Assembly: GCA_026391515.1 (NCBI GenBank)
Contig: JAPLEC010000462.1
Location: forward strand, 1-12,874
Direction: 5' to 3'
Source: Bacteroidia bacterium
GTDB taxonomy: Bacteria; Bacteroidota; Bacteroidia; Bacteroidales; VadinHA17
Length of the DNA: 12,874 bases
Shown: piece by piece, positions 1 to 7,973 of the stretch
How positions within the stretch are numbered: the stretch's first letter is position 1
How the letters are laid out: the number at the start of each line of letters is the position of its first letter
The notes under the pieces: generated by a model
Told to the model about the DNA's origin: nothing
Seen by the model: the letters and a program-made list of their open reading frames with translations, nothing else
The model's database searches: none
Made by a program: the position numbers and the translations under genes

Positions 1-1
1 T

Positions 2-361
2 CTGGAACATGTCGAAGCTCCGTGGAAATGGATTAAAGAAGTTGAAAGAGTTACAAAGAATGGAGGGATTGTATGTATAATTACGCCATTTTCTGTAGAT
101 GAACACAGGTATCCTGTTGATTGCTGGAGGATCTTACCTGATGGTTACAGATTTTTGTTGGAGAAAGAAAATAATTTTACTATACTGGAAACAAAAATTA
201 ACAATCCCTTGCTTGAAATAAGAAATACATTTTCTGGTTATAGGCCAAGATTGAAATGGATATTAAAATTATTTCCTGTAAAAATCAGAAAAAAGGTATT
301 TGGATATGAATTTTATCCATATCAGGATACTTATGTTATAGCAACCAAAAAAACAGTATAA
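2..361 (+). CDS. SAM-dependent methyltransferase, C-terminal fragment (5' end outside window)
   Basis: The frame is open from the left edge to the TAA ending at 361, giving 119 residues; the true start lies outside the window. The visible part begins LEHVEAPWKWIKEVERVTKNGG. This is the typical motif after the SAM-binding half of class I (Methyltransf_11-like) enzymes, where 'LEHV..P...I.E..RV.K.GG' precedes a hydrophobic strand (IVCIITPF). A 'YPVDCWRILPDGYRFLLE' segment follows, as in many Bacteroidota methyltransferases near glycan or small-molecule genes. The SAM-binding glycine motif lies upstream and cannot be seen, so the substrate cannot be inferred. It is on the opposite strand to the BCAA operon and is probably unrelated to it. 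Class assignment is fairly safe; specific function is unknown. Confidence 0.7.
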   Translation: MEHVEAPWKWIKEVERVTKNGGIVCIITPFSVDEHRYPVDCWRILPDGYRFLLEKENNFTILETKINNPLLEIRNTFSGYRPRLKWILKLFPVKIRKKVFGYEFYPYQDTYVIATKKTV

Positions 362-493
362 ATTTTCCAAATAATATTTCAGTGGTATTTAATCATAAGT
401 ACAGCACCCAATAAAGGCTATATGCCAGAAGAGTTTCACTGATAGATGTATAATTCATATATAAAGATTGTTTAACCCTGAATAATTACAACC
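362..493. other. Intergenic region, no clear signal
   Basis: This is 132 bases of AT-rich DNA between the methyltransferase stop and the small plus-strand gene. I see no strong hairpin with a T-run, and no exact TTTG / TAnnTTTG promoter pair. TATAAAGATTG near 460-470 is only a loose match to the -7 element. Confidence 0.5.
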
Positions 494-688
494 ATGAAAA
501 ACATTTTTATCGAACTGACAGGAACTGATGATGAAAAGTTTGTATTCAATGTCATGCATATAGCATGGATTGTACCAAATAAAAACGGCACAACTATTAA
601 CTCCGATCTTCAATATATTGGTGTGCCCAGAAAAGTAAAGGAATCATATCAGGAGGTGAGATCCTTAATTGCATCCCTCGATTCTTAG
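494..688 (+). CDS. Small FlbD-like protein of unknown function
   Basis: This encodes a complete 64-residue protein with an ATG start and TAG stop. It follows the pattern of FlbD-type small proteins: an N-terminal strand (IFIELTG), then 'kFVFNVMHIAWIVP', a residue stretch around 'GTTINS', and a C-terminal 'VKESYQEVRSLIASL' helix. In flagellated bacteria FlbD sits in flagellar operons, but nothing flagellar is visible here. Similar small proteins occur alone in Bacteroidota, where their role is not established as far as I know. There is no signal peptide, membrane segment or cysteine. A Shine-Dalgarno sequence is not evident, which is usual in this phylum. The gene converges with leuB, with 38 bases between the two stops. 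I am fairly confident it is a real gene and have low confidence in any function. Confidence 0.6.
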   Translation: MKNIFIELTGTDDEKFVFNVMHIAWIVPNKNGTTINSDLQYIGVPRKVKESYQEVRSLIASLDS

Positions 689-726
689 TGAAGGAGAGAG
701 CAGATCAGAAATAATGACCCCTGGAA

Positions 727-1794
727 TCAGTTCGCTATTTTATCAGCCACAAGGTCACCAACTTCTGAAGTAGAATAACCCATTTTCCCTGCTCCAAGAT
801 CTTTCACCTTGTTGGCAGTCACGTACATTATCGCATTTTCAACAGACTGAGCAGCTCTTTCTTCACCCAGATGATCAAGCATCATTGCCCCGCATGAGAT
901 TGCTGCCAGCGGATTAATAACATTCCTGCCTGTATACTTAGGAGCAGAGCCACCAATTGGCTCAAACATCGAGACACCTTCAGGATTAATATTTCCGCCT
1001 GCCGCAATACCCATACCTCCCTGCGTTATAGCTCCGAGATCCGTGATAATATCCCCGAACATATTAGTGGTTACAATCACATCGAACCACTCAGGATTTT
1101 TAACCATCCACATGCAGGTCGCATCGACATGATAATACTCACGGACAATATCCGGATATTCAGCTTTGCCCATTTCATGAAAAGCTCTCTCCCAGAGATC
1201 AAAAACATAAGTCAGGACATTGGTCTTTCCGCAAAGTGCAAGTGTGTTTTTCTTTTTTCTTTTCCTCGTGTATTCGAATGCATAACGCAGGCAGCGGTCA
1301 ACCTGCATACGACTGTAAACCATATTCTGAACAGCAATTTCATGAGGGGTACCCTTCATGGTTACACCTCCGCTGCCTGTATAAACATCACCGGTATTCT
1401 CCCTTACAACCACATAATCAATATGTTCCGGCCCTTTATCTTTAAGCGGAGTTGCAACTCCCGGATAGAGTTTTACAGGTCGGAGATTAATGTACTGATC
1501 GAGTTCAAAACGTAATCTCAGCAGAATTCCTTTCTCAAGAATACCTGGTTTGACATCCGGATGTCCTATAGCTCCAAGTAAAATTGAATCGAACTTTTTA
1601 AGCTGTTCCGGGGCAGAATCAGGAAGCACTTCACCTGTCCTCAGATAACGTTCTCCGCCAAAATCGAACTCTTCATAATTGAGCTTAAATCCGAATTTTG
1701 AAGCTGCTGCACTGAGCACTTTTTTGGCTTCTCTCACAACCTCCGGACCGGTACCATCGCCCGGGATAACTGCAATATTGTATGCTTTATTCAT
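727..1794 (-). CDS. leuB: 3-isopropylmalate dehydrogenase (beta-decarboxylating), LeuB
   Basis: LeuB oxidises and decarboxylates (2R,3S)-3-isopropylmalate to 2-oxoisocaproate in leucine synthesis. Here it probably also converts 3-methylmalate to 2-oxobutyrate in the citramalate route. The 355 residues match the family length. Visible residues are the GDGTGPEV nucleotide-side motif (12-19), the substrate arginines in LLRLRFELDQYINLRP (R95, R105) and R131 in VVREN, catalytic Tyr138 and Lys190 (GKTNVLTY), and metal-binding Asp224, Asp248 and Asp252. The cofactor loop at 281-289 reads GGSAPKYTG. Well-studied NAD-dependent LeuB proteins have HGSAPDIAG here, and the Lys-Tyr pair recalls NADP isocitrate dehydrogenase. 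It is the last gene of the operon, 21 bases after cimA. No clear terminator follows before the convergent gene at 494-688. Isocitrate or tartrate dehydrogenase is unlikely given the Leu-rich substrate loop and the leu context. Confidence 0.93.
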   Translation of the reverse strand: MNKAYNIAVIPGDGTGPEVVREAKKVLSAAASKFGFKLNYEEFDFGGERYLRTGEVLPDSAPEQLKKFDSILLGAIGHPDVKPGILEKGILLRLRFELDQYINLRPVKLYPGVATPLKDKGPEHIDYVVVRENTGDVYTGSGGVTMKGTPHEIAVQNMVYSRMQVDRCLRYAFEYTRKRKKKNTLALCGKTNVLTYVFDLWERAFHEMGKAEYPDIVREYYHVDATCMWMVKNPEWFDVIVTTNMFGDIITDLGAITQGGMGIAAGGNINPEGVSMFEPIGGSAPKYTGRNVINPLAAISCGAMMLDHLGEERAAQSVENAIMYVTANKVKDLGAGKMGYSTSEVGDLVADKIAN

Positions 1795-1815
1795 AAAGAT
1801 CTGATTATTAGCTGT

Positions 1816-3375
1816 TTATTCATTTGAATTATTGACAAGGATTTTTTGTCCCAATTTAATTTCATTGTTCTCAACGATATTCAGCATCTTCTCTGTAGCC
1901 TTTATAGCCGATTCAGTCTGATCAGCATCGAGACCTTTAGTCTTGAATTCCTTTTTATTAAGACTCCAGGTTATTACAGTCTCGACAAGGGCATCTGTTT
2001 TCCCGCCCGGAGGAATTGAAACCTGGTAATCAATTAAAAGTGGGAGACTCTTTCCCAACCTGTCATAAATAATTCTGATAGCTTTCATAAATGCATCATA
2101 TTGCCCGTCGCCTGAGGAAGTCTCCTGGTAAAGATTACCATCTATCTCAATCTGAACGCTGGCAAAAGGTTTTAATCCGTAAGAAAGCGACAGTGAATAG
2201 TTCTTTATAAAGATCTTATAATCAGAAGTATCCGAGCCTAAAACATCAGAAATTATGAACGGAAGATCTTCGGTTGTGACATTTTCCTTCTTATCGCCGA
2301 GCTCAATCACTCTCTGAGTGATCTTTTCAATTGATTCCGGATTGAGAGATAATCCAAACTCTTCAAGGTTTTTCCTGATGGTAGCTTTACCCGACTGTTT
2401 GCCAAGTGCATATTTTCTTTTTCTGCCAAATCGTTCTGGCAGAAGATTATTGTAATAAAGATTGTCCTTGCTATCGCCGTCGGCATGGACTCCTGATGTT
2501 TGTGTAAAAACATTCTCACCGATCAAAGGCTTATTTACAGGAATGCGGATCCCACTGAATGTCTCAACGATTTTGCTCGCTTTGGTAATTTCAAATTCAT
2601 TTATGTTGGTTTCGGCATGAAGTTGATCGCGCAGCACACCTATCACACTGGAGAGAGGGGCATTGCCAGCTCGCTCGCCGAGTCCGTTTATTGTAGTGTG
2701 AATCCCTTTGACACCGGCTCTGACAGCAGAAAAAACATTTGCTACCGCCAGGTCATAATCGTTATGCGGATGAAAATCAAAATGAAGAGACGGGTAGAGG
2801 TCAACAATTTTTTTGCAGAATGAATAAGTTTGTTCCGGATTCAGAATGCCAAGTGTGTCAGGCAGCATGAATCTATTTATCTTTTCATCTTTCAGTGAAT
2901 CAATCATAAAAAGTACATAGTCTTCTGAATGAATCATTCCGTTCGACCAGTCCTCCAGATAAATATTTACCTGCATGTCAAGTGATTCCGCTTTCCTGAT
3001 AATCTCTTTTATATCTCTTACATGCTTCTCAGGTGTCTTACGCAATTGTTTTTCAAGATGCCTTAAAGAGCCTTTGCATAAAAGATTGATGACTTTACCT
3101 CCAGCATCATTAATCCAGTTCAGAGAAACTTCCCCGTCAACAAAGCCAAGCACTTCGACATTCCGGAGAAGGTTGTTGTGCTTTGCCCAGCCGGTGATCT
3201 GTTTGATGGCTTCAAATTCACCAGATGACACACGAGCCGATGCCACTTCAATTCTGTCGACCTTCAGATCTTTAAGAAGAAGCTTTGCAATGTGAAGCTT
3301 TTCGAGAGGGGAGTAGGAGACTCCCTGTGTCTGTTCACCATCCCTCAGGGTGGTATCCATTATTTCGATTCGCAT
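1816..3375 (-). CDS. cimA: (R)-citramalate synthase, Leptospira type
   Basis: CimA condenses pyruvate with acetyl-CoA to (R)-citramalate, the first step of threonine-independent isoleucine synthesis. The 519 residues comprise a DRE-TIM metallolyase barrel (about 1-280), a linker and a C-terminal LeuA-type allosteric domain (about 375-505, with SGDGQYDAFMKAI and PPGGKTDALVET). From memory it is strikingly similar to Leptospira interrogans CimA. The key residues of that enzyme map with a constant offset of five: Arg11, Asp12, Leu76, Leu99, Tyr139, Glu141, and metal ligands His202 and His204. The Leu/Tyr pocket favours pyruvate over 2-oxoisovalerate. The chosen ATG overlaps leuD by 16 bases. A second ATG (Met6, at 3360) overlaps the leuD stop as TAATG, but starting there would remove the first barrel strand. 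Such genes are often labelled 2-isopropylmalate synthase; the pocket and the separate leuA argue against that. Confidence 0.85.
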   Translation of the reverse strand: MRIEIMDTTLRDGEQTQGVSYSPLEKLHIAKLLLKDLKVDRIEVASARVSSGEFEAIKQITGWAKHNNLLRNVEVLGFVDGEVSLNWINDAGGKVINLLCKGSLRHLEKQLRKTPEKHVRDIKEIIRKAESLDMQVNIYLEDWSNGMIHSEDYVLFMIDSLKDEKINRFMLPDTLGILNPEQTYSFCKKIVDLYPSLHFDFHPHNDYDLAVANVFSAVRAGVKGIHTTINGLGERAGNAPLSSVIGVLRDQLHAETNINEFEITKASKIVETFSGIRIPVNKPLIGENVFTQTSGVHADGDSKDNLYYNNLLPERFGRKRKYALGKQSGKATIRKNLEEFGLSLNPESIEKITQRVIELGDKKENVTTEDLPFIISDVLGSDTSDYKIFIKNYSLSLSYGLKPFASVQIEIDGNLYQETSSGDGQYDAFMKAIRIIYDRLGKSLPLLIDYQVSIPPGGKTDALVETVITWSLNKKEFKTKGLDADQTESAIKATEKMLNIVENNEIKLGQKILVNNSNE

Positions 3376-3974
3376 CTCTTTAATTTGTTTCTGAATTCAT
3401 AACCAGCTATTATCTCCCTGATACTCAGGAGATAATCAATATCGTCGAGCCCTTTCAGGAGGCACTTTTTTTTGTAAGGATTGATTTCAAATTCCACTGA
3501 TTCTCCGGGGGGCAGAACAGAAAAGAGTTGTTTGTCAAGATCTATTCTGATCCTGGTTTCAGGCTCTCTCTGAATTATTTCCAGAAGATCGTTCAGAAAT
3601 TCTTCCGGAACTACTACAGGTAACAATCCATTATTGAGAGAATTGTTTTTGAAGATATCGGCGAAAAAACTGGATACGACTGCTCTGAATCCGTAATCAG
3701 TCAAAGCCCATACGGCATGTTCACGACTCGATCCACAACCGAAATTCTTTCCCGCAACCAAAACAGTGCCCTTGTAATTCTGATTATTTAAGATGAAAGC
3801 ATCGTTTTTGTTTCCTGACGTATCGTATCTCCAATCACGGAAAAGATTTTCTCCAAATCCTTCGCGTGATGTGGCGCTCAGGAATCTTGCCGGTATAATC
3901 TGGTCAGTATCAATATTTTCCAGAGGCAGTGGAATGCAGGTTGATTCAAGTATATCAAATTTTAATTTTGGCAT
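3360..3974 (-). CDS. leuD: 3-isopropylmalate dehydratase small subunit, LeuD
   Basis: LeuD is the swivel-domain subunit of isopropylmalate isomerase. With LeuC it converts 2-isopropylmalate to 3-isopropylmalate, and very probably citramalate to 3-methylmalate. The 204 residues match the longer bacterial form (E. coli about 201). Characteristic stretches are NIDTDQIIPARFL (20-32) and the active-site loop GKNFGCGSSREHAVWAL (75-91), which holds the conserved Ser-Arg pair. It lies 19 bases downstream of leuC. Its last codons overlap cimA by 16 bases, which suggests translational coupling. No insertions or missing key residues were seen. Confidence 0.95.
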   Translation of the reverse strand: MPKLKFDILESTCIPLPLENIDTDQIIPARFLSATSREGFGENLFRDWRYDTSGNKNDAFILNNQNYKGTVLVAGKNFGCGSSREHAVWALTDYGFRAVVSSFFADIFKNNSLNNGLLPVVVPEEFLNDLLEIIQREPETRIRIDLDKQLFSVLPPGESVEFEINPYKKKCLLKGLDDIDYLLSIREIIAGYEFRNKLKRCESK

Positions 3975-3993
3975 ATCGGGTTGCTTCTTATTG

Positions 3994-5397
3994 TTAATTA
4001 TTTAACAGATCCCTGGGATCGGTAATTTTCCCGGTAATAGCAGCAGCTGCTGCTGTAAGCGGACTGGCTAACAGAGTTCTAGAACCGGGTCCCTGTCGGC
4101 CTTCAAAATTCCTGTTCGAAGTCGAAACAGCATATTTCCCGGCAGGGATCCTATCTTCATTCATTGCAAGGCAAGACGAACATCCGGGTTGTCTGAGCTC
4201 AAAACCGGCCTCGCTCAAAATTTTATCGAGCCCTTCATCAATGGCCTGCTGTTCCACTCTTTTTGATCCAGGAACTATCAAAGCAGTTACCTCAGGAGCT
4301 TTTTTCTTCCCCTTTACAAAATGAGCAAATGCTCTGAGGTCCTCAATTCTTCCGTTGGTACAGCTACCCAGGAAAACATAATCGACCTGATGACCGGGCA
4401 ATTTCATATCTGGCCTAAATCCCATATAATCAAGCGCTTTGGCTAATGTTACAGCTCCTTCACGATCGTTATTTATTCGCGGGATTACTTCATCAATTGC
4501 CATTCCCATTCCGGGATTTGTGCCATAGGTGATCATTGGTTTGATAATGCCGGCATCAAATACCACTTCGCGATCAAAAGATGCACCTTCATCGGTTTTC
4601 AGATTCCTCCAGCTGAGCAGTAATGATTTAAAATCGGGACGGTTAGCCAATGAAGGAATATTATTCAGGTATTCAAAAGTTGTGAGGTCGGTGGCGATCA
4701 ATCCTCCGCGGGCGCCCATTTCAATGCTCATGTTGCAAACGGTCATTCTGCCTTCCATGCTGAGAGCCTCGATTGCAGAACCTGCATATTCTACAAAATA
4801 ACCGGTAGCACCTCCTGAAGACATTTGTGATATTATATGTAGTATAATGTCTTTTGGAGTAACTCCTTTCTGAAGTTCACCATTGACAGTGATCCTTATT
4901 TTTTTTGGTTTATTTTGAAGGATACACTGAGAGGCAAGAACCATTTCAACTTCGCTCGTTCCGATGCCAAATGCAATTGTCCCGAATGCTCCATGGGTTG
5001 AAGTGTGGCTGTCGCCGCAAACTATTGTTGTGCCGGGCAGAGTGTAGCCAAGCTCGGGACCTATAACATGAACGATGCCGTTATTTGGATGATTGAGACT
5101 GAAATATTCAATACCGAACTTTTTACAATTCTCATTCAGCGTTTCAACCTGATTCCTTGAAAGTTCATCCTTAATCGGGAGATCCTGATCTATTGTTGGT
5201 ATGTTATGATCGGCTGTTGCAAGTGTTTTTGCAGGACGGAAAACAGGGATGCCCCTTGCTCTCAGTCCGTCAAATGCCTGAGGGCTGGTGACTTCATGAA
5301 TGAAGTGCTGATCGATATAGAGGACGTCAGATCCGCCTTCAATTGTACGGACCACATGAGAGTCCCAGATCTTGTCAAATAGTGTTTTTGGTGTCAT
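3994..5397 (-). CDS. leuC: 3-isopropylmalate dehydratase large subunit, LeuC
   Basis: LeuC is the aconitase-family large subunit that binds the catalytic [4Fe-4S] cluster. The 467 residues are almost exactly the E. coli length. Cluster cysteines are visible as GSCTNG (Cys346) and GCSSC (Cys406, Cys409). Other hallmarks are VCGDSHTSTHGAFG (127-139) and STSNRNFEGRQGP near the C-terminus. The start ATG lies inside the end of leuA (23-base overlap), so translation is probably coupled and the two subunits of the isomerase follow directly after the leucine-specific synthase. It should work with LeuD on both the leucine and the citramalate intermediates. The exposed cluster makes the enzyme oxygen-sensitive, as for the whole family. 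Confidence 0.96.
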   Translation of the reverse strand: MTPKTLFDKIWDSHVVRTIEGGSDVLYIDQHFIHEVTSPQAFDGLRARGIPVFRPAKTLATADHNIPTIDQDLPIKDELSRNQVETLNENCKKFGIEYFSLNHPNNGIVHVIGPELGYTLPGTTIVCGDSHTSTHGAFGTIAFGIGTSEVEMVLASQCILQNKPKKIRITVNGELQKGVTPKDIILHIISQMSSGGATGYFVEYAGSAIEALSMEGRMTVCNMSIEMGARGGLIATDLTTFEYLNNIPSLANRPDFKSLLLSWRNLKTDEGASFDREVVFDAGIIKPMITYGTNPGMGMAIDEVIPRINNDREGAVTLAKALDYMGFRPDMKLPGHQVDYVFLGSCTNGRIEDLRAFAHFVKGKKKAPEVTALIVPGSKRVEQQAIDEGLDKILSEAGFELRQPGCSSCLAMNEDRIPAGKYAVSTSNRNFEGRQGPGSRTLLASPLTAAAAAITGKITDPRDLLNN

Positions 5398-6901
5398 AAT
5401 GTTTAATCTTCTCTTTAATACTTTTAACCCTTCCTACGACTTCTACTGAAGCAGTTATTATATCACAATTAGTTCCGAATCCGTAATAGATTTTCCCTTG
5501 ATGTTCGATCTGGATATGAACTTTACCAAGATCGTCACTTCCTTTTGTTATTGCCTGGATAAGAAACTCCTCAAGATGTACAGTCTTGCTGATGAGATGC
5601 TTAACGGCAGTAAAGGATGCATCAATCGGACCGTTGCCCGATGCTGTTGAAGTATGAACTTCTCCGTTAATCCTGATTCCGACAGTTGCAACAGGTATAG
5701 TAGATTTGCCGCAAGCTACCTGCAGGAACTCGAGCTTAAGCGCACTCTCTCCCTGTGATACTTCGCCCATAAGAATTCTGATATCTTCATCGTTTATCTC
5801 CTTTTTCTTATCAGCAAGAATAAGAAAACGATTGTAAAAATCATCCAGCCCTTCTTTGTCCAGATGAAATCCAAGGAGTTCAAGACGATGATTTAGAGCT
5901 GCTCTTCCGCTTCTCGCAGTCAGGATAATAGATGACTCCCTGATACCAACTTCAACAGGATCAATGATTTCATAGTTCTCCCTCTTCTTGAGAACACCAT
6001 CCTGGTGAATGCCTGAAGAATGTGCAAAGGCATTTCTTCCGACAATGGCTTTGTTTGGCTGGACGGGCATGCTCATGAGTGTCGAAACAAGGCGGCTGGT
6101 GCTGAAGATCAGCTTGGTGTTTATATCGGTTCTCAGCTTCAGATCGTGGTGGCTTTTAATAATCATTGCCACCTCCTCAAGTGAAGTGTTTCCGGCTCTT
6201 TCTCCGATACCGTTGATAGTTACCTCAACCTGCCTTGCACCATTTATTACGCCCATCATAGTATTTGCAGTGGCCATTCCAAGATCGTTATGGCAATGTG
6301 TTGAGATAACCGCTTTATTGATGTTCGGAACATTTTCTTTAAGGAACCTGATCTTCTCTCCGTACTCTTCGGGCAAGCAGTAACCTGTTGTGTCAGGGAT
6401 ATTTACGACTGTTGCTCCGGCTTTTATTACAGCCTCGATCACTTTTGCGAGGTATTTATTCTCGCTTCTTCCTGCATCTTCAGCATAAAATTCAACGTCG
6501 TCAACGAATTTTCTTGCATATTTTACAGCATCTGCTGCTCTTTTAATTATCTCTTCCGGAGTTGTTCTGATTTTGTATTTGATATGTAAAGGCGAAGTTC
6601 CAATACCTGTATGTATTCTTTTCTTTTTTGCATATTGAAGAGCTTCAGCTGCAACCTCGATATCTTTTTTTACTGCCCTGGTCAATGCACATATGACAGG
6701 CTCAGTTATAACCTTTGATATCTCGACTACCGAGTTAAAATCTCCGGGACTTGATATCGGAAAGCCTGCTTCGATGATATCGACACCAAGAGCTTCAAGA
6801 GCCTGGGCAACCTGAATTTTTTCAATAGTATTCAGCTGACATCCGGGCACCTGTTCTCCGTCCCTGAGGGTAGTATCGAAAATTATGATTTTGTTGTCCA
6901 T
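5375..6901 (-). CDS. leuA: 2-isopropylmalate synthase, LeuA
   Basis: LeuA condenses 2-oxoisovalerate with acetyl-CoA to 2-isopropylmalate, the committed step to leucine. The 508 residues comprise the catalytic barrel (about 1-270, DTTLRDGEQVPG with Arg13 and Asp14, metal ligands His202 and His204 in HCHNDLGMA), a subdomain linker, and a C-terminal leucine-sensing domain (about 385-500, with SGNGPIDASFTAV). The motif RIHTGIGTSPLH (95-106) is typical of true LeuA rather than CimA or homocitrate synthase. The stop overlaps the leuC start by 23 bases, and ilvC lies 22 bases upstream. Allosteric leucine inhibition is expected from the C-terminal domain. It is a clear paralogue of the cimA at 1816-3375, but the two differ throughout the acyl-acceptor pocket. 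Confidence 0.94.
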   Translation of the reverse strand: MDNKIIIFDTTLRDGEQVPGCQLNTIEKIQVAQALEALGVDIIEAGFPISSPGDFNSVVEISKVITEPVICALTRAVKKDIEVAAEALQYAKKKRIHTGIGTSPLHIKYKIRTTPEEIIKRAADAVKYARKFVDDVEFYAEDAGRSENKYLAKVIEAVIKAGATVVNIPDTTGYCLPEEYGEKIRFLKENVPNINKAVISTHCHNDLGMATANTMMGVINGARQVEVTINGIGERAGNTSLEEVAMIIKSHHDLKLRTDINTKLIFSTSRLVSTLMSMPVQPNKAIVGRNAFAHSSGIHQDGVLKKRENYEIIDPVEVGIRESSIILTARSGRAALNHRLELLGFHLDKEGLDDFYNRFLILADKKKEINDEDIRILMGEVSQGESALKLEFLQVACGKSTIPVATVGIRINGEVHTSTASGNGPIDASFTAVKHLISKTVHLEEFLIQAITKGSDDLGKVHIQIEHQGKIYYGFGTNCDIITASVEVVGRVKSIKEKIKHYDTKNTI

Positions 6902-6923
6902 AGTGTAATTATTTAATAATTAA

Positions 6924-7973
6924 TTATTTCTTTTCTGGTCTAAGTTTCCTCACAGCTGCTCCTGTTCTCCAAAGTTCAGAGCTGCCAAGCTCTTTCAGCT
7001 CGGCGTCCAGCATCTCTTTATAATTTAGTGCACCTGTTGATTTCAGAACCCTTATGCACTCTTCTCCCGATTTTACTTTTTTATAAAGTTCTTTGAATAC
7101 AGGCAGGGTAGCCTTCATGAATTTCGGCCGCCAGTCAAGAGCACCTCGTTGTGCTGTGGCGCTGCAATTACTATACATCCAGTCCATTCCATTTTCATCA
7201 ACAAGACGTATCAGGCTCTGGGTAAGCTCCTCGACAGTCTCATTAAATGCTTCGGAAGGAGAGTGGCCGTTCTCACGCAGCACCTTGTACTGTGCATCCA
7301 TAATTCCTGCCAGAGCGCCCATCAGCACTCCCCGTTCACCGGTAAGATCACTATAGACTTCTTTTTCAAAAGTGGTAGGGAAGAGGTATCCAGAGCCAAT
7401 TACAATTCCAAGAGCAAGGGTACGATCTTCGGCTCTCCCGGTGAAATCCTGGAATACGGAATAGCTTGAGTTGATCCCTGCACCTGCCAGAAAATTTCGC
7501 CGTACACTTGTGCCGGAACCTTTTGGAGCACAAAGAATTACATCAATATCAGCAGGAGGGATTACACCTGTATGCTCTTTATAGGTAATTGAGAAGCCAT
7601 GTGAAAAATAGAGTGCTTTCCCTTTTGTCAGGCATGGTTTCATCTTTGGCCAAAGTATCCTTTGTGCAGCATCTGACACCAGATACTGGATTATTGTTCC
7701 TTTTGTTGCGGCTTCTTCTACAGGAAAAAGAGTTTTTCCGGGAACAAAACCATCCTTAACAGCTTTATCCCAGTCTGCTTTAAATTCTGGTGCCTGTCCG
7801 ACAATAACATTTATTCCGTTATCTCTCATGTTCATCGCCTGGGCTGGACCCTGAACGCCGTAACCGATTACTGCAACAATTTCATTTTTAAGTACTTCGC
7901 GGGCTTTTGAAAGAGGGAATTCTTCCCTTGTTACAACATTTTCAACTACTCCGCCAAAATCGATTTTTGCCAT
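6924..7973 (-). CDS. ilvC: Ketol-acid reductoisomerase, IlvC
   Basis: IlvC isomerises and reduces 2-acetolactate and 2-aceto-2-hydroxybutyrate to the dihydroxy acids of the valine/leucine and isoleucine branches. The 349 residues are of the Bacteroidota form. Visible are the Rossmann motif GYGVQG (37-42), active-site His125 (YFSHGF), Lys151 (APKGSGTS), Mg ligands Asp209 and Glu213 (YSDLTGER), and the C-terminal knotted domain with NETVEELTQSL and SNCSATAQRGALDW. The cofactor loop (59-68) reads GQAPEFKADW. It lacks the arginine and the serine/threonine that usually hold the NADPH 2'-phosphate and instead carries Glu63 and Asp67, so NADH use is possible. A 111-base gap containing a repeat element separates it from ilvN; leuA follows after 22 bases. 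Confidence 0.96.
   Translation of the reverse strand: MAKIDFGGVVENVVTREEFPLSKAREVLKNEIVAVIGYGVQGPAQAMNMRDNGINVIVGQAPEFKADWDKAVKDGFVPGKTLFPVEEAATKGTIIQYLVSDAAQRILWPKMKPCLTKGKALYFSHGFSITYKEHTGVIPPADIDVILCAPKGSGTSVRRNFLAGAGINSSYSVFQDFTGRAEDRTLALGIVIGSGYLFPTTFEKEVYSDLTGERGVLMGALAGIMDAQYKVLRENGHSPSEAFNETVEELTQSLIRLVDENGMDWMYSNCSATAQRGALDWRPKFMKATLPVFKELYKKVKSGEECIRVLKSTGALNYKEMLDAELKELGSSELWRTGAAVRKLRPEKK

Noticed and set aside
689..726. Possible bidirectional terminator between the convergent small gene and leuB
   Set aside because: No inverted repeat with flanking A/T runs is visible in the 38 bases.
1129..1515. Plus-strand open frame of 128 codons within leuB
   Set aside because: It is the antisense shadow of conserved LeuB active-site codons, with no recognisable protein features.
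3358..3360. Alternative cimA start (Met6) overlapping the leuD stop as TAATG
   Set aside because: It would delete the RIEI part of the first barrel strand that LeuA and CimA homologues retain; it may still help coupling.
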